Part shown: positions 41,342 to 51,391 of the stretch, in pieces
Position numbering within the stretch: the first letter of the stretch is position 1
How the letters are laid out: each line of letters opens with the position of its first letter
Source: Ralstonia sp. 25mfcol4.1
GTDB taxonomy: Bacteria; Pseudomonadota; Gammaproteobacteria; Burkholderiales; Burkholderiaceae
Direction: 5' to 3'
Length of the DNA stretch: 64,000 bases
NCBI RefSeq assembly: GCF_900104095.1
Contig: NZ_FNJO01000001.1
Span: 496,001-560,000, forward strand
Notes under the pieces: model-generated
What the model was told of the DNA's origin: nothing
The model's input: only the letters and a program-made list of their open reading frames with translations
Database searches by the model: none
Translations under genes and position numbers: made by a program

Positions 41342-42558
41342 GCTGGCTCATCATCGCCGACGACCTGTCCGGCGCGGCAGACTGTGCGATCGGCTTCGCC
41401 GCGCATGGCGCGCGCACGGTGGTGACGCTGGATGCAGCGGCCGCCGTGGAAGTCGGCGGTGCCGATGTGGTCGCCGCCGACGTCGACAGCCGCCGCCTGG
41501 CACCTGCCGACGCCGCCGCGCGCAACCTCGAAGCCTGGCGCTGCGGCACGGCCGCACACCGGCGGCTCTACAAGAAGATCGATTCGACCCTGCGCGGCAA
41601 CTGGGCCGCCGAAACGGCCGCGCTGCAGCCGGTGGCCGGCCTGGCCATCGTCGCCCCGGCCTTTCCGGCCATGGGCCGCGTCACGCGCGATGGCCGGATG
41701 TTCGTGAACGGCCAGCCGCTTGAAAGCACCGACATCTGGCACCTGGAAGGCCTGACCGGCCCCGCCGACATGGTGGCGCTGCTCGAAGCCCAGGGCCTGC
41801 GCGCCGCGCGCATTTCGCTCTACACACTGCGCGCCGGCATGGCCGCCGTGCAGTCTCAACTGGCAGGCTGGCAGGCCGAGGGCTATCAGGCCGTGGTCTG
41901 CGATGCCGACATCGACGCCGATCTGCTTACCCTTGCCCAGGCATCGATCGACCTGGCCACGCCGGTGTTCTGGGTGGGCTCGGGCGGTCTGGCACGCGCC
42001 CTGTCGGCGGCGGCACCCGTGCGGGGCGTGGAAGCCTCGCCCCCCGCGCCCCGCCACGAAGGCCCGGTGCTGACGCTGGTGGGCAGCATGTCCGGCGTGT
42101 CGGGCAGGCAGGCCGCCTATCTTTGCGAACAGGCCGGCATCGACGCGCTGGTGGTGCCGCCGCAGGCGCTGCGCGACGGCGCGTACCACGCGGCATGGAC
42201 CGCGTCGCAGCAGTCGATTGCCGAATGCCTGATGGCGGGCCGCGACCTGCTGGTCAGCATCGGCCGCGACGACGCGTTCGATCCGGCCGAAGGGCCGCAG
42301 CTGTCCACCGCGCTGGCGCAGCTGGTATTGCCCTATTTTGCGCACGTCGGCGGCCTGATCGCCACCGGCGGCGAAACGGCACGTGCGATGCTGGCGGCCG
42401 CCGGCATCGGCGCCCTCACGCTGAAGCGCGAGGTGGAAGCCGGCGTGCCGCTATCCGAAACCCTCACGGGCCCCACGCGCCGCATTGCCACCAAGGCGGG
42501 CGCGTTCGGCACCGACGCCGCGCTATGGCTTGCCTGGCAAGCCATGCGCCAGGACTGA
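41338..42558 (+). CDS. dtnK: Four-carbon acid sugar kinase (D-threonate/D-erythronate kinase type, DUF1537)
   Basis: A 406-residue kinase phosphorylating the 4-position of tetronates. N-terminal substrate domain: [51 protein letters not shown]-terminal nucleotide domain: [34 protein letters not shown]. With PdxA2 this matches the D-threonate route described for Cupriavidus: D-threonate to 4-phospho-D-threonate to dihydroxyacetone phosphate and CO2. Whether the substrate is D-threonate or D-erythronate cannot be told from sequence by eye. Coupled to kdgT. Confidence 0.86.
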   Translation: MSWLIIADDLSGAADCAIGFAAHGARTVVTLDAAAAVEVGGADVVAADVDSRRLAPADAAARNLEAWRCGTAAHRRLYKKIDSTLRGNWAAETAALQPVAGLAIVAPAFPAMGRVTRDGRMFVNGQPLESTDIWHLEGLTGPADMVALLEAQGLRAARISLYTLRAGMAAVQSQLAGWQAEGYQAVVCDADIDADLLTLAQASIDLATPVFWVGSGGLARALSAAAPVRGVEASPPAPRHEGPVLTLVGSMSGVSGRQAAYLCEQAGIDALVVPPQALRDGAYHAAWTASQQSIAECLMAGRDLLVSIGRDDAFDPAEGPQLSTALAQLVLPYFAHVGGLIATGGETARAMLAAAGIGALTLKREVEAGVPLSETLTGPTRRIATKAGAFGTDAALWLAWQAMRQD

Positions 42559-42585
42559 TTTCCCCACCAAACGGGACATGGACAA

Positions 42586-43587
42586 ATGAGCGACTACATT
42601 CCGGTTATCGGCATCACGATGGGTGATGCGACGGGCATTGGGCCCGAAGTCATCGTCAAGAGCCTGGCGCACGAGAGCGTCTACGCCCAGTGCCGCCCGC
42701 TGGTCATCGGGGACGCGCGCCGGCTGGAGCAGGCCGGCCGCCTGGTCAACTCGACGCTCAAGGTGCGCGCCATCGCCTCGCCCGACGAAGCCCGCTTCGA
42801 GATGGGCACGATCGACTGCATCGACCTGGGGCTGATCCCGGAAGACCTGCCGTTCGGCAAGCTGTCGGCCGTGGCCGGCGACGCCGCGTTCCGCTACATC
42901 GAGCGCGCCGTGCAACTGACGCAGCAGGAAAAGATCGACGCGATCTGCACCGCGCCGCTGAACAAGGAGGCGCTGCACGCCGGCGGCCACAAGTTCCCGG
43001 GCCATACCGAGATGCTGGCGCACCTGACCGGCACGCCCGAGGTGTCGATGATGCTGGTGGCGCCGAAGCTGCGCGTGATCCACGTGACCACCCACATCGG
43101 CCTGATGGACGCCATCCGCAAGATCGAGCCGGGCCTGGTCCAGCGCACGATCGACCGCGGCAACACCACGCTCAAGCGCGCCGGCATTGCCGCGCCGCGC
43201 ATCGGCGTGTGCGGCATCAACCCGCACGCCGGCGAGAACGGCCTGTTCGGCCAGGGCGAGGAAGAGCAGAAGATCATCCCCGCCGTCGAGGCGCTGCGCG
43301 CGCAGGGCGTGGATGTGGAAGGCCCGCTGCCGGCCGATACGCTGTTCTTTCGCGCCGGCCGGGGCGATTTCGACCTGGTGGTGGCGATGTACCACGACCA
43401 GGGCCACGGCCCGGTGAAGGTGCTGGGCCTGGAAGCCGGCGTGAACATCACCGTCGGCCTGCCGGTCATCCGCACTTCGGTTGACCATGGCACCGCGTTC
43501 GACATCGCCGGCAAGGGCATCGCCGACGAGCGCAGCCTGCTGGAAGCCCTGCGCCAGGGCGCGGAGCTGGCCACGCGGCGCGCTTGA
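42586..43587 (+). CDS. pdxA2: PdxA2, 4-phospho-D-threonate (or erythronate) 3-dehydrogenase
   Basis: A 333-residue PdxA-family metal-dependent NAD dehydrogenase/decarboxylase. Motifs: VIGITMGDATGIGPEVIVKS, TAPLNKEALHAGGHKFPGHT, RVIHVTTHIGLMDAIRKI, VCGINPHAGENGLFGQGEEE, DTLFFRAGRGDFDLVVAMYHDQGHGPVKVL in pieces, all with metal-binding His residues. True PdxA works in vitamin B6 synthesis; the position behind a DUF1537 kinase marks this as the catabolic PdxA2, forming dihydroxyacetone phosphate. It ends before a hairpin at 43663. Confidence 0.88.
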   Translation: MSDYIPVIGITMGDATGIGPEVIVKSLAHESVYAQCRPLVIGDARRLEQAGRLVNSTLKVRAIASPDEARFEMGTIDCIDLGLIPEDLPFGKLSAVAGDAAFRYIERAVQLTQQEKIDAICTAPLNKEALHAGGHKFPGHTEMLAHLTGTPEVSMMLVAPKLRVIHVTTHIGLMDAIRKIEPGLVQRTIDRGNTTLKRAGIAAPRIGVCGINPHAGENGLFGQGEEEQKIIPAVEALRAQGVDVEGPLPADTLFFRAGRGDFDLVVAMYHDQGHGPVKVLGLEAGVNITVGLPVIRTSVDHGTAFDIAGKGIADERSLLEALRQGAELATRRA

Positions 43588-43662
43588 TTGCCGACTGATT
43601 GCCGACTGATCTCGTATGGTCGCCCGGCGCGCATCTGACGGCGCCTGCACTGCTGTAAGATC

Positions 43663-43688
43663 GGGGATCGATTTTCGATCCCCTTTTT
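43663..43688 (+). terminator. Terminator (or operator) between pdxA2 and the DeoR gene
   Basis: GGGGATCG/CGATCCCC stem with an ATTTT loop and T5, ending 12 bases before the DeoR start codon. Its GATCG/CGATC arms echo the kdgT operators, so it could also bind the regulator. Confidence 0.75.
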
Positions 43689-43700
43689 CTTGTCTCGCTC

Positions 43701-44477
43701 ATGAAAGCCGCCGACCGCCGCCGCGCCATCCTCGAACTCGTGCTTGCGGGTGAAGACGCCAACGTCGACCGGCTGACCGCGAGCCTTGGCGTGTCCGAGG
43801 CAACCGTGCGCCGCGACCTGACCGCGCTGGCGCGCGAAGGCCGCATCGTGCGCACCTACGGCGGCGCCGCCGCGCTGATGCAGGTGGGCGGCCACGAACC
43901 CGAGGCATCGCTGGAGGAACGCAAGGCCCTGCAGCGCGACCAGAAGGAAGCCATCGCCCGCCTGGCGGCAAGTTTCGTGCAGGACGGCGACGCGGTGCTG
44001 CTGGACAGCGGCACCACGGCCGCCGCGCTGGCCCGCCTGCTGGCCGCGCGCGAAGACCTGCACGTCTACACCACGAACCTGCTGGCCGTAACCGCGCTGG
44101 CGGGCCTGCCCAGAATCCGCGTCACGCTGATCGGCGGCGATGTGCGCCCGTCGAGCATGGGCACGTTCGGGCCGCTGGCGCAGGTGGCGCTGTCACGCAT
44201 CAGCGTCGACAAGGCATTCCTGGGCGCCGACGGCGTGGTGGCCGGCGTGGGCCTGTGCGAAGCCAGCGCGGAACAAGCCTACCTGAAGGAATGCATCATC
44301 CGCCAGGCTGCCGACATCTTCGTGCTGGTCGATTCCACCAAGCTCGGCCGCGCCCGCCAGCAGCACTGGACCCCGCTGGAACGCGCCTGGACGCTGGTCA
44401 CCGATGCCGACGCCACGCCGGCGCAGCTGGAACCGTTTCACGCGCTCAAGCAGGTCGAGGTGGTGGTAGCCGAGTAG
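43701..44477 (+). CDS. DeoR family transcriptional regulator
   Basis: A 258-residue repressor with an N-terminal DeoR helix-turn-helix (ADRRRAILELVLAGEDANVD, LTASLGVSEATVRRDLTALA) and a DeoR sugar-phosphate sensor domain (about 75-245: LDSGTTAAALARLL, YTTNLLAVTALA, IGGDVRPSSMGTFGP, KAFLGADGV). The placement after kdgT-dtnK-pdxA2 argues that it represses that operon in response to a phosphorylated tetronate. The paired palindromes upstream of kdgT would be its sites. Confidence 0.92.
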   Translation: MKAADRRRAILELVLAGEDANVDRLTASLGVSEATVRRDLTALAREGRIVRTYGGAAALMQVGGHEPEASLEERKALQRDQKEAIARLAASFVQDGDAVLLDSGTTAAALARLLAAREDLHVYTTNLLAVTALAGLPRIRVTLIGGDVRPSSMGTFGPLAQVALSRISVDKAFLGADGVVAGVGLCEASAEQAYLKECIIRQAADIFVLVDSTKLGRARQQHWTPLERAWTLVTDADATPAQLEPFHALKQVEVVVAE

Positions 44478-44849
44478 CTCCCATCTGATGCCGCAAGGGC
44501 GGCGATGGTTGGGGATGGCGGCGACCGTCATGCACCGAGTCGCGCACGCATGCCGGGGACATCCATCGTGTTCCCGGCGCATCGGCAACCTGCCCGAGAG
44601 CCTGGTGCTCTACGACAACCTCAACCGACTGGACACCCTGCGTTTCTGCGCAGCACACCGGCACGGTGGATCGGCGCCGCAGCGCCATGCCCGACCACCG
44701 GATGTAGCGGTATCGGCATCCCGCACCCGGAGCAGGGCTAATACGCCCCGCGCGCGCGCGTGCTAACTTGCCCCTTCCCGCCCGTGCATCCCACGCACGC
44801 AGGCAAGCCAAGTACGTTAGACGCACGCAATCACCCGATGGAGGCCGTC
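44478..44849. other. 372-bp gap without a convincing gene
   Basis: No terminator or recognisable gene seen. It has short open frames on both strands without good ribosome sites, and an alternating CG run near 44750-44761. It should contain the promoter of the dehydrogenase gene; no clear boxes were found. Confidence 0.45.
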
Positions 44850-45728
44850 ATGCAAATCGCTTTCCTTGGACTCGGCACGATGGGGCTGCCGATGGCCGCA
44901 AACCTGCTCAAGGCCGGCCATTCGGTACGCGCCTGGAACCGCTCGCCGGGCCCCGTCGACCGGCTCGTCGCACAGGGCGCGCACGGCGCCACCACGGCTG
45001 CCGACGCCGCCAGGGGGGCCGAGGTGCTGATCACGATGCTGGCCGACGACGACGCCACGCGCGACACCATCCTCGGCGGCGGTGCGCTGGACGCCCTGGC
45101 CCGTGGCGCCATCCATATCAACATGGGCACCGTCTCGGTGACGCTGGCGCGCGAACTGGCCGCGCTCCATGCGGCGCGTGGCGTAGCCTACGTCGCGGCG
45201 CCGGTACTGGGCCGCGTCAACGTGGCCGAAGCCGGCCAACTGAACATCCTCGCCGCCGGCGACACCCAGGCACTGGCCACCGTGCAGCCGCTGTTCGATG
45301 TGCTGGGCCAGAAAACCTGGATCTTTGGCGACAAGCCGGAGCAGGCCAACGCGGTCAAGCTTGGCGTGAATTTCATGATTGGCGCCGCCATTGGCGCCAT
45401 GAGCGAAGGCGCGGCGCTGGCACAGGGCTACGACGTCGACCCGGCCGCGTTCCTGGACCTGGTCACCGCCACGGTATTCGCCGCCCCGGTCTACAAGATC
45501 TACGGCGGTGCGATCGCCGAACAACGCTTCGAGCCCGCCGGCTTCAAGCTGGCGCTGGGCGGCAAGGACGTCAGGCTGGCCCTGGAAGCGGGCGAGCAGG
45601 CCAACGTGCCGATGACGCTGGCCAGCACGCTGCGCGACGCGCATATCGAGGCCATCGCGCATGGCGATGGACAGAAGGATTGGGCGGCACTCGCGCTGAC
45701 AGCGCGGCGGCGGGCGGGACGGGGCTGA
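44850..45728 (+). CDS. Beta-hydroxyacid dehydrogenase family NAD(P) oxidoreductase
   Basis: A 292-residue enzyme of the 3-hydroxyisobutyrate/tartronate-semialdehyde reductase family (GLYR/HIBADH). N-terminal Rossmann GLGTMGLPMAANLLKAGHSV with the GxGxMG dinucleotide motif; catalytic-type region YVAAPVLGRVNVAEAGQLNI; ANAVKLGVNFMIG with the conserved catalytic Lys and Asn; C-terminal helical domain. The exact substrate is not clear. GGAGG precedes ATG 44850; ATG 44838 is an alternative. Followed by a bidirectional terminator. Confidence 0.9.
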   Translation: MQIAFLGLGTMGLPMAANLLKAGHSVRAWNRSPGPVDRLVAQGAHGATTAADAARGAEVLITMLADDDATRDTILGGGALDALARGAIHINMGTVSVTLARELAALHAARGVAYVAAPVLGRVNVAEAGQLNILAAGDTQALATVQPLFDVLGQKTWIFGDKPEQANAVKLGVNFMIGAAIGAMSEGAALAQGYDVDPAAFLDLVTATVFAAPVYKIYGGAIAEQRFEPAGFKLALGGKDVRLALEAGEQANVPMTLASTLRDAHIEAIAHGDGQKDWAALALTARRRAGRG

Positions 45729-45771
45729 ACTCACGAAATTCGGCGCCGATTCGGAATTTCGCCAAAAAAAA

Positions 45772-45801
45772 GGGGTTACGGCATCAACCGTAACCCCTTT
45801 G
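45772..45801 (+). terminator. Bidirectional terminator between the dehydrogenase and tRNA/rpoD
   Basis: GGGGTTACGG/CCGTAACCCC stem with a six-base loop; A8 on the left serves the minus-strand tRNA, TTTGTTT on the right the plus-strand gene. Confidence 0.88.
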
Positions 45802-45808
45802 TTTGCAA

Positions 45809-45887
<79 letters not shown>

Positions 45888-45903
45888 TTAGAAGGCGTGA
45901 TGC

Positions 45904-48477
45904 TTAGCTGCCTTCCAGGAAGCTCTTCAGCTTGTCGGAGCGGCTCGGGTGGCGCAGCTTGCGCAGTGCCTTGGCCTCGATCTGACGGATACGCTCGCGC
46001 GTGACGTCGAACTGCTTGCCCACTTCTTCCAGCGTGTGGTCCGTGCTCATTTCGATGCCGAAACGCATGCGCAGCACCTTGGCTTCGCGCGGCGTCAGGC
46101 TGTCCAGCACGTCCTTCACCACGTCGCGCATGGAGCCATGCAGCGCCGCTTCGGCCGGGGCCAGCGTGTTCGTGTCCTCGATGAAGTCGCCCAGATGCGA
46201 ATCGTCGTCGTCACCGATCGGCGTTTCCATGGAGATCGGTTCCTTCGCGATCTTCATGATCTTGCGGATCTTGTCCTCGGGCATTTCCATCTTCTCGGCC
46301 AGCGTCGCCGGATCCGGCTCGTTGCCGGTTTCCTGCAGGATCTGGCGCGAGATCCGGTTCATCTTGTTGATCGTTTCGATCATGTGAACCGGGATACGGA
46401 TCGTGCGGGCCTGGTCGGCGATCGAGCGCGTGATGGCCTGGCGGATCCACCACGTGGCGTACGTGGAGAACTTGTAGCCGCGACGGTATTCGAACTTGTC
46501 CACCGCCTTCATCAGGCCGATGTTGCCTTCCTGGATCAGGTCCAGGAACTGCAGGCCACGGTTCGTGTACTTCTTCGCGATCGAGATCACCAGACGCAGG
46601 TTGGCCTCGGTCATTTCGCGCTTGGCTTCGCGGGCGCGCTTCTCGCCTTCGGACATCTTGCGATTGACGTCCTTCAGCTCCTTCAGCGGCAGCACCACGC
46701 GGGCCTGCAGGTCGATCAGCTTCTGCTGCAGCTCGTGCACGGCCGGCACGTTACGCTCGACGATCGTGCTGTACGGCTTGTTGTCGGCGACGATGGTCTC
46801 GATCCAGTCCAGGTTCGTCTCGTTGCCGGGGAAGCGGGCCACGAAGTCGGCACGCGGCATGCCGCACTTGTCGACCACGATGTTCAGGATGGCACGTTCC
46901 AGCTTGCGGACTTCGTCCACCTGGCCGCGCAGCGTGTCGCACAGGCGCTCGACGTTACGCGCGGTGAAGCGGATACCCATCAGCTCGGCCTGGATCGCTT
47001 CCTGGGCCTTCACGTACGGCTTCGACTTGTAGCCTTCCTTTTCGAAGGCACGGCGCATCTTGTCGAACTGCTCGGCGATGATCCGGAATTTCTCCAGCGC
47101 GGCAAGCTTCAGCTCTTCCAGCTGACGGGCCGATGCGCCGGCGCCGGCACCGTTCTCGTCGTCGTCTTCCTCGTCGCCTTCCTCGTCGTCGCCGTCTTCC
47201 GACTCCTCGTCCTCGTCAGCGGAGGCGGCCGCGGCGGCCGGCGAGTTGTCCTGGACTTCCTCGGCGTTCGGATCGATCAGGCCATCGACGAATTCGTCGA
47301 TCTTCATCTCTTCGTTGGCGATGCGCTCGGCGCTGGCCAGAATTTCCGAGATCGTGACCGGGCAGGCCGAAATGGCCATGACCATGTCCTTCAGGCCGGC
47401 TTCGATACGCTTGGCGATCTCGATTTCGCCTTCGCGCGTCAGCAGTTCCACGGTGCCCATTTCGCGCATGTACATGCGGACCGGGTCGGTGGTGCGGCCA
47501 AATTCGGAATCGACGGTGGACAGCGCGGCTTCGGCCTCTTCCTCGGCCTCTTCCTCGCTGGTGGCCGACGGGGCGTTGTCGTTCAGCAGCAGCGTCTCGG
47601 CGTCCGGCGCCTGTTCGTAGACGGCGATGCCGATGTCGTTCAGCGTGGCGACCAGCGTGTCGATCGTTTCCGAATCGACCATGTCGTCCGGAAGGTGATC
47701 GTTGATTTCCGCATAGGTCAGGTAACCGCGCGACTTGCCCAGCTTGATCAGCGCCTTCAGCTTCTGGCGGCGGACCTCGAGTTCTTCCTCGCTGCCGGCC
47801 TGGTTGGACGAAGCGAATTCCTTGAGCAGCGCCTTTTCCTTGGCCTTGCGGTCCTTGGCCTTCTGCTTCTCGGTCTTGGGGGCCGCCGCGGGCGTGGAGG
47901 CGGGCGCGTCGTTGTCGTAAAACTCTTCAGTCACGTCTTCGATGGTGCTGTCTTCTTGCTGCATCTCGGCCTTGGGCTTGCGGCCACGCTTCTTCGGCTC
48001 GGGCTTGACGGCCGGGGCGGCGGGGCGCTCCGATGCAACGGGTGCGGGAGTTGCGGCACGGGCCTTCGGCGCGGCGGCAGCGGCGCCAGCCTTGGCGCTG
48101 CTGGTCCGGGTGCCGGCCGTCGTTGCCGCACGCTTGCTCTCGACTTCGGTATTCTGCTGTTTCGCCACGGTGATACTCTTGCCTTTCACTGTTGCAGCGG
48201 CATCACTGCCGCTTGTATTGGCGCTGCTGCCGCTCTCGCGTGCCGAAGTCGAGGGCTTTGAATTTTCGGATGTGCGATTCCTGGCGGAAGTGGTTCCGGC
48301 GGGCGCTGAAACGCTACGCGCGGACTTTGCTGGCGCAGACCGGGCTGATGTCGTCCTGACTGACGCGGTCGAAGTCTTCGCCGCCGTTGTTTTCACGGAC
48401 GCCTTGCCGCTCCCTGATTGGGGAGCTTTGGAGGGAGCCTTCTCGGCTGCCCTTTCGGTTGCTTTGGCCTTTGCCAT
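45904..48477 (-). CDS. rpoD: Primary sigma factor RpoD (sigma-70) with long N-terminal extension
   Basis: An 857-residue housekeeping sigma factor. From the C-end: region 4 ([20 protein letters not shown]), region 3, region 2 ([44 protein letters not shown]), a non-conserved acidic insert ([20 protein letters not shown]), region 1.2 ([20 protein letters not shown]) and region 1.1. It is about 240 residues longer than the E. coli protein because the first about 180 residues are Ala/Ser/Thr/Lys-rich and low in complexity. ATG 48477 was chosen; GTG codons just upstream are possible. Third gene of the yqeY-dnaG-rpoD series. Confidence 0.96.
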   Translation of the reverse strand: MAKAKATERAAEKAPSKAPQSGSGKASVKTTAAKTSTASVRTTSARSAPAKSARSVSAPAGTTSARNRTSENSKPSTSARESGSSANTSGSDAAATVKGKSITVAKQQNTEVESKRAATTAGTRTSSAKAGAAAAAPKARAATPAPVASERPAAPAVKPEPKKRGRKPKAEMQQEDSTIEDVTEEFYDNDAPASTPAAAPKTEKQKAKDRKAKEKALLKEFASSNQAGSEEELEVRRQKLKALIKLGKSRGYLTYAEINDHLPDDMVDSETIDTLVATLNDIGIAVYEQAPDAETLLLNDNAPSATSEEEAEEEAEAALSTVDSEFGRTTDPVRMYMREMGTVELLTREGEIEIAKRIEAGLKDMVMAISACPVTISEILASAERIANEEMKIDEFVDGLIDPNAEEVQDNSPAAAAASADEDEESEDGDDEEGDEEDDDENGAGAGASARQLEELKLAALEKFRIIAEQFDKMRRAFEKEGYKSKPYVKAQEAIQAELMGIRFTARNVERLCDTLRGQVDEVRKLERAILNIVVDKCGMPRADFVARFPGNETNLDWIETIVADNKPYSTIVERNVPAVHELQQKLIDLQARVVLPLKELKDVNRKMSEGEKRAREAKREMTEANLRLVISIAKKYTNRGLQFLDLIQEGNIGLMKAVDKFEYRRGYKFSTYATWWIRQAITRSIADQARTIRIPVHMIETINKMNRISRQILQETGNEPDPATLAEKMEMPEDKIRKIMKIAKEPISMETPIGDDDDSHLGDFIEDTNTLAPAEAALHGSMRDVVKDVLDSLTPREAKVLRMRFGIEMSTDHTLEEVGKQFDVTRERIRQIEAKALRKLRHPSRSDKLKSFLEGS

Positions 48478-48563
48478 TGGCACGCTCACTTTCGCCAGTA
48501 CTGGAGAGAGATTTCGCAATCCAAACCGGGCATTGTAGCACGTCGCCAATCCCCGGCTTCCTG

Positions 48564-48584
48564 TCAGGTGAGGTTTTCACCTGA
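48564..48584. promoter_or_regulatory. Inverted repeat TCAGGTGA/TCACCTGA upstream of rpoD
   Basis: Perfect 8-bp arms with a five-base centre in the 223-bp spacer between dnaG and rpoD, near TACAAT on the minus strand (around 48533-48538). Could be an operator or a hairpin in the rpoD leader; no U-run follows. Confidence 0.45.
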
Positions 48585-48700
48585 AAAATCAAGGCTTAAG
48601 CGATTAGACCCCGGATTCGTCCGTCAGTTGGGATCACATGTGCAATGGCTCAAGCCGAAAAATCTGTGTGCTGCGCTTTTTATCGGGTGCCGCGTGGCGG

Positions 48701-50542
48701 CTACTCGTCTTCCGCGTTGACGGGCCGCCATCCCATCTGACGACGGCGCTGTACTTCCGGCATCAGCCAGCGATAGCGCGCCTTGTCGTCCTCATTGGCG
48801 GTGCCGGCCTGTATGGCGGCCAGCAATGTCTCCAGTTCGCGCTGCAGCGGGTCTGCCAGCAGCTTGTGTACGGCGCCGTCGAATTCAAGTGTCGCAAGCG
48901 CCTCTTCCATTTCTTCCTTCAGCACGGCGGCCCGGGCGGCGGCGTAGACGTCCGCGTACGGCGTCTGGGCCAGTTGCTCGTTGAAGGCCGCAAAATTCAT
49001 GGTGCCCTGGATGCCGTCGCAGGCGGCTACCAAGTGAGCAAGCACTTCGGTTTCCGGACGCTGCGGATCGAGCAGCAAGGCGCGGGCATCCTCGTCAAGC
49101 CGGCTAGCCAGCGACGGGTAGCTCATCAGCAGCTGAATCACCTGCTGCTCCAGCCCGGTCGGCGCCTGGCGCCGCGCGCGGGGGCGCGGCTGCGAGAAAC
49201 GGCCCACCCGCGACGAGTCGCTACCCAGCCCGCACACCGCCTCGATTTCGGCCGGCGTCGTACCGGTAGCATCGGCAAGTTCGCGCACAATCTGTAGCCG
49301 CAGACCGCCGGCCGGCATGGCCTGCAGCAGCGGCTTGGCCTCGAACTGGGCGCGGGCGCGGCCTTCGGGCTGCCGCAGGTCCTGGTCTTCCGTGACGATC
49401 TGGAGCAGAAAGCGCGACAGCGGCATCGCGTTCTGCACCTGACGCGCGAAAGCGTCGGTACCCTCTTCACGCACGTAGCTGTCGGGGTCGTGCTCGGCGG
49501 GCAGGAACAGAAAGCGGATGGTCTTGTTGTCAGCCACATGGGGCAGGCAGGCTTCCAGCGCCCGCCGCGCGGCCCGGCGCCCGGCGGCATCGCCGTCGAA
49601 CGAGAAGACCACGGCGTCGGTCTGGCGCAGCAGCTTCTGCACGTGGATCGCCGTACAAGCCGTGCCCAGCGTGGCAACCGCGTTGGCAAAGCCAAGCTGC
49701 GCCAGAGCCACCACGTCCATGTAGCCCTCCACCACCAGCACGTAGCCATTCTCGCGAACGGCGTGTCGCGCCTCAAACAGGCCGTAGAGCTCCGTTCCCT
49801 TGCTGAAGAGCGGCGTTTCGGGGGAGTTCAGGTATTTAGGCTCGCCCTGACCCATGACGCGACCGCCAAATCCGATCACGTTGCCCTTGGTGTTCCGGAT
49901 GGGGAACATGATCCGGTCACGGAACCGGTCGTAACGGCGCGGCTTGCCGTCGGCGTCACGCTTGTCCGGGGATTCGATCAACAGGCCATTTTCGACTAGT
50001 GGCGCCGCGATCGCATCGTCGCGATACGTGCCGAACACGGCTTCCAGGCCCTGCCAGTCGTCCGGCGCGTAACCAAGTCCGAACCGCACGGCAATCTCGC
50101 CGGTCAGGCCGCGGCCCTTCAGGTACTGGATGGCCTGCGGCGCACCGCGCAGCTGTTTCTTGTAGAACTCCGTGGCCCGCGACATGGCGTCGCTCAGTGC
50201 CACCGATCTGGCCTGCTGTTCCGCGCGCTGGGCGGGCGGCAAGCTGTTGCGTTCCTCGGGAACGGACAACCCCACCGACTGCGCCAGCTCGCGCACGGCA
50301 TCGGGGTACGACTGGCCCGAATACTCCATCAGGAAGCCGATGGCCGAGCCATGCGCGCCGCAGCCAAAGCAGTGATAGAACTGCTTGGTCGGGGAAACCG
50401 TAAACGAAGGGGATTTTTCGTTGTGGAACGGGCACAGGCCCATGAAGTTGGCCCCGCCCTTCTTCAACTGTACGTACTTGCCCACCACGTCGACAATGTC
50501 CACGCGGTTGAGCAGGTCCTGAATGAAGGATTGCGGAATCAC
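48701..50542 (-). CDS. dnaG: DNA primase DnaG
   Basis: A 613-residue primase laying RNA primers for replication. The N-terminal zinc domain reads LCPFHNEKSPSF and CFGCGAHGSAIGFL (CHC2 type); the TOPRIM core has VVEGYMDVVALAQLGF and FSFDGDAAGRRAARRALE; the C-terminal DnaB-binding domain is less conserved. The GTG at 50542 gives VIPQSFIQDLLNRVDIVDVV, the usual N-terminus in this group. It lies between yqeY and rpoD, the macromolecular synthesis arrangement. Confidence 0.96.
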   Translation of the reverse strand: MIPQSFIQDLLNRVDIVDVVGKYVQLKKGGANFMGLCPFHNEKSPSFTVSPTKQFYHCFGCGAHGSAIGFLMEYSGQSYPDAVRELAQSVGLSVPEERNSLPPAQRAEQQARSVALSDAMSRATEFYKKQLRGAPQAIQYLKGRGLTGEIAVRFGLGYAPDDWQGLEAVFGTYRDDAIAAPLVENGLLIESPDKRDADGKPRRYDRFRDRIMFPIRNTKGNVIGFGGRVMGQGEPKYLNSPETPLFSKGTELYGLFEARHAVRENGYVLVVEGYMDVVALAQLGFANAVATLGTACTAIHVQKLLRQTDAVVFSFDGDAAGRRAARRALEACLPHVADNKTIRFLFLPAEHDPDSYVREEGTDAFARQVQNAMPLSRFLLQIVTEDQDLRQPEGRARAQFEAKPLLQAMPAGGLRLQIVRELADATGTTPAEIEAVCGLGSDSSRVGRFSQPRPRARRQAPTGLEQQVIQLLMSYPSLASRLDEDARALLLDPQRPETEVLAHLVAACDGIQGTMNFAAFNEQLAQTPYADVYAAARAAVLKEEMEEALATLEFDGAVHKLLADPLQRELETLLAAIQAGTANEDDKARYRWLMPEVQRRRQMGWRPVNAEDE

Positions 50543-50760
50543 CCGACTGACCGTCCTGATGCCAAGGCCTGCCGGACACACCGGCGGCCATTTTTCTGGA
50601 ATGCGTGACCGGAACGTCGCCCGGCTGCCATCGAATCATTGTAGTGCAGCCGCAACGAAATGCCGGCCTTCGCCGACATTTAGCGCCATGTCCCGTCAAC
50701 GCGACGCCAACTCCGCGCTTCGCAACTGCTAATCCTGCTTATATCTGATGCGACTGCCAA

Positions 50761-51210
50761 TTATTTGGGTGCAAGGGCAGCCTTGACCAGACCGGACACC
50801 GCTGTCATGTCGGCACGGCCGGCCAGGCGAGCTTTCACCAGACCCATGACCTTGCCCATGTCCTGCGGGCCGGTGGCGCCGGCTTCCGTCACGGCCTTCT
50901 GCACTTCGGCGGCCACTTCGGCTTCCGACAGTTGTGCGGGCATGTAGGCCACCAGCACATCGACCTCGGCCTTCTCCTTGGCCACCAGGTCGTCGCGACC
51001 GGCCTGCTCGAACTGGCTGATCGAGTCCTTGCGCTGCTTGATCATCTTGTCGATGACCGCGGTCACGGCGGCGTCGTCCAGCTCCACGCGCTCGTCCACC
51101 TCACGCTGCTTGATGGCAGCCTGCAGCAGTCGGATGGTGCCGAGGCGCTCGGTCTCGCGGGCGCGCATGGCGGTCTTCATGTCATCGGTAATGCGGGCTT
51201 TCAGGGACAT
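50761..51210 (-). CDS. GatB/Yqey domain protein
   Basis: A 149-residue cytosolic helical protein: LKARITDDMKTAMRARETER, LLQAAIKQREVDERV, SQFEQAGRDDLVAKEKAEVD, YMPAQLSEAE and the C-terminal GKVMGLVKARLAGRADM. The YqeY family resembles the tail domain of GatB and is thought to bind tRNA. It starts at ATG 51210 with GGAAG before it. It commonly lies between rpsU and dnaG; rpsU is not next to it here. Confidence 0.92.
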   Translation of the reverse strand: MSLKARITDDMKTAMRARETERLGTIRLLQAAIKQREVDERVELDDAAVTAVIDKMIKQRKDSISQFEQAGRDDLVAKEKAEVDVLVAYMPAQLSEAEVAAEVQKAVTEAGATGPQDMGKVMGLVKARLAGRADMTAVSGLVKAALAPK

Positions 51211-51253
51211 GGCAATCTTCCGAAAAATTGGTAGCAACTGGGACCATAACGCA

Positions 51254-51283
51254 AAAACCCGCCGGAGCCATGGCCCGTAGCGG
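51254..51283 (-). terminator. Possible terminator after the YhiN-type flavoprotein gene
   Basis: Arms AAACCCGC and GCGGGTTT with a long 14-15 base loop, followed on the minus strand by further U. Weak. Confidence 0.45.
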
Positions 51284-51391
51284 GTTTCTTGCAGAAGCAA
51301 AGCGTCGGTCAAAAGGGAACGAAGCGCCTCACCGGTCATGTGCGAGAGCGCCGATTGTAGCGCATGGCCTGCGCCACTGCATGCGCGGTGT

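Noticed and set aside
44488..44766. Open frame in the gap after the DeoR gene
   Set aside because: No ribosome site, no homology recognised and an Arg-rich C-terminus typical of chance frames.
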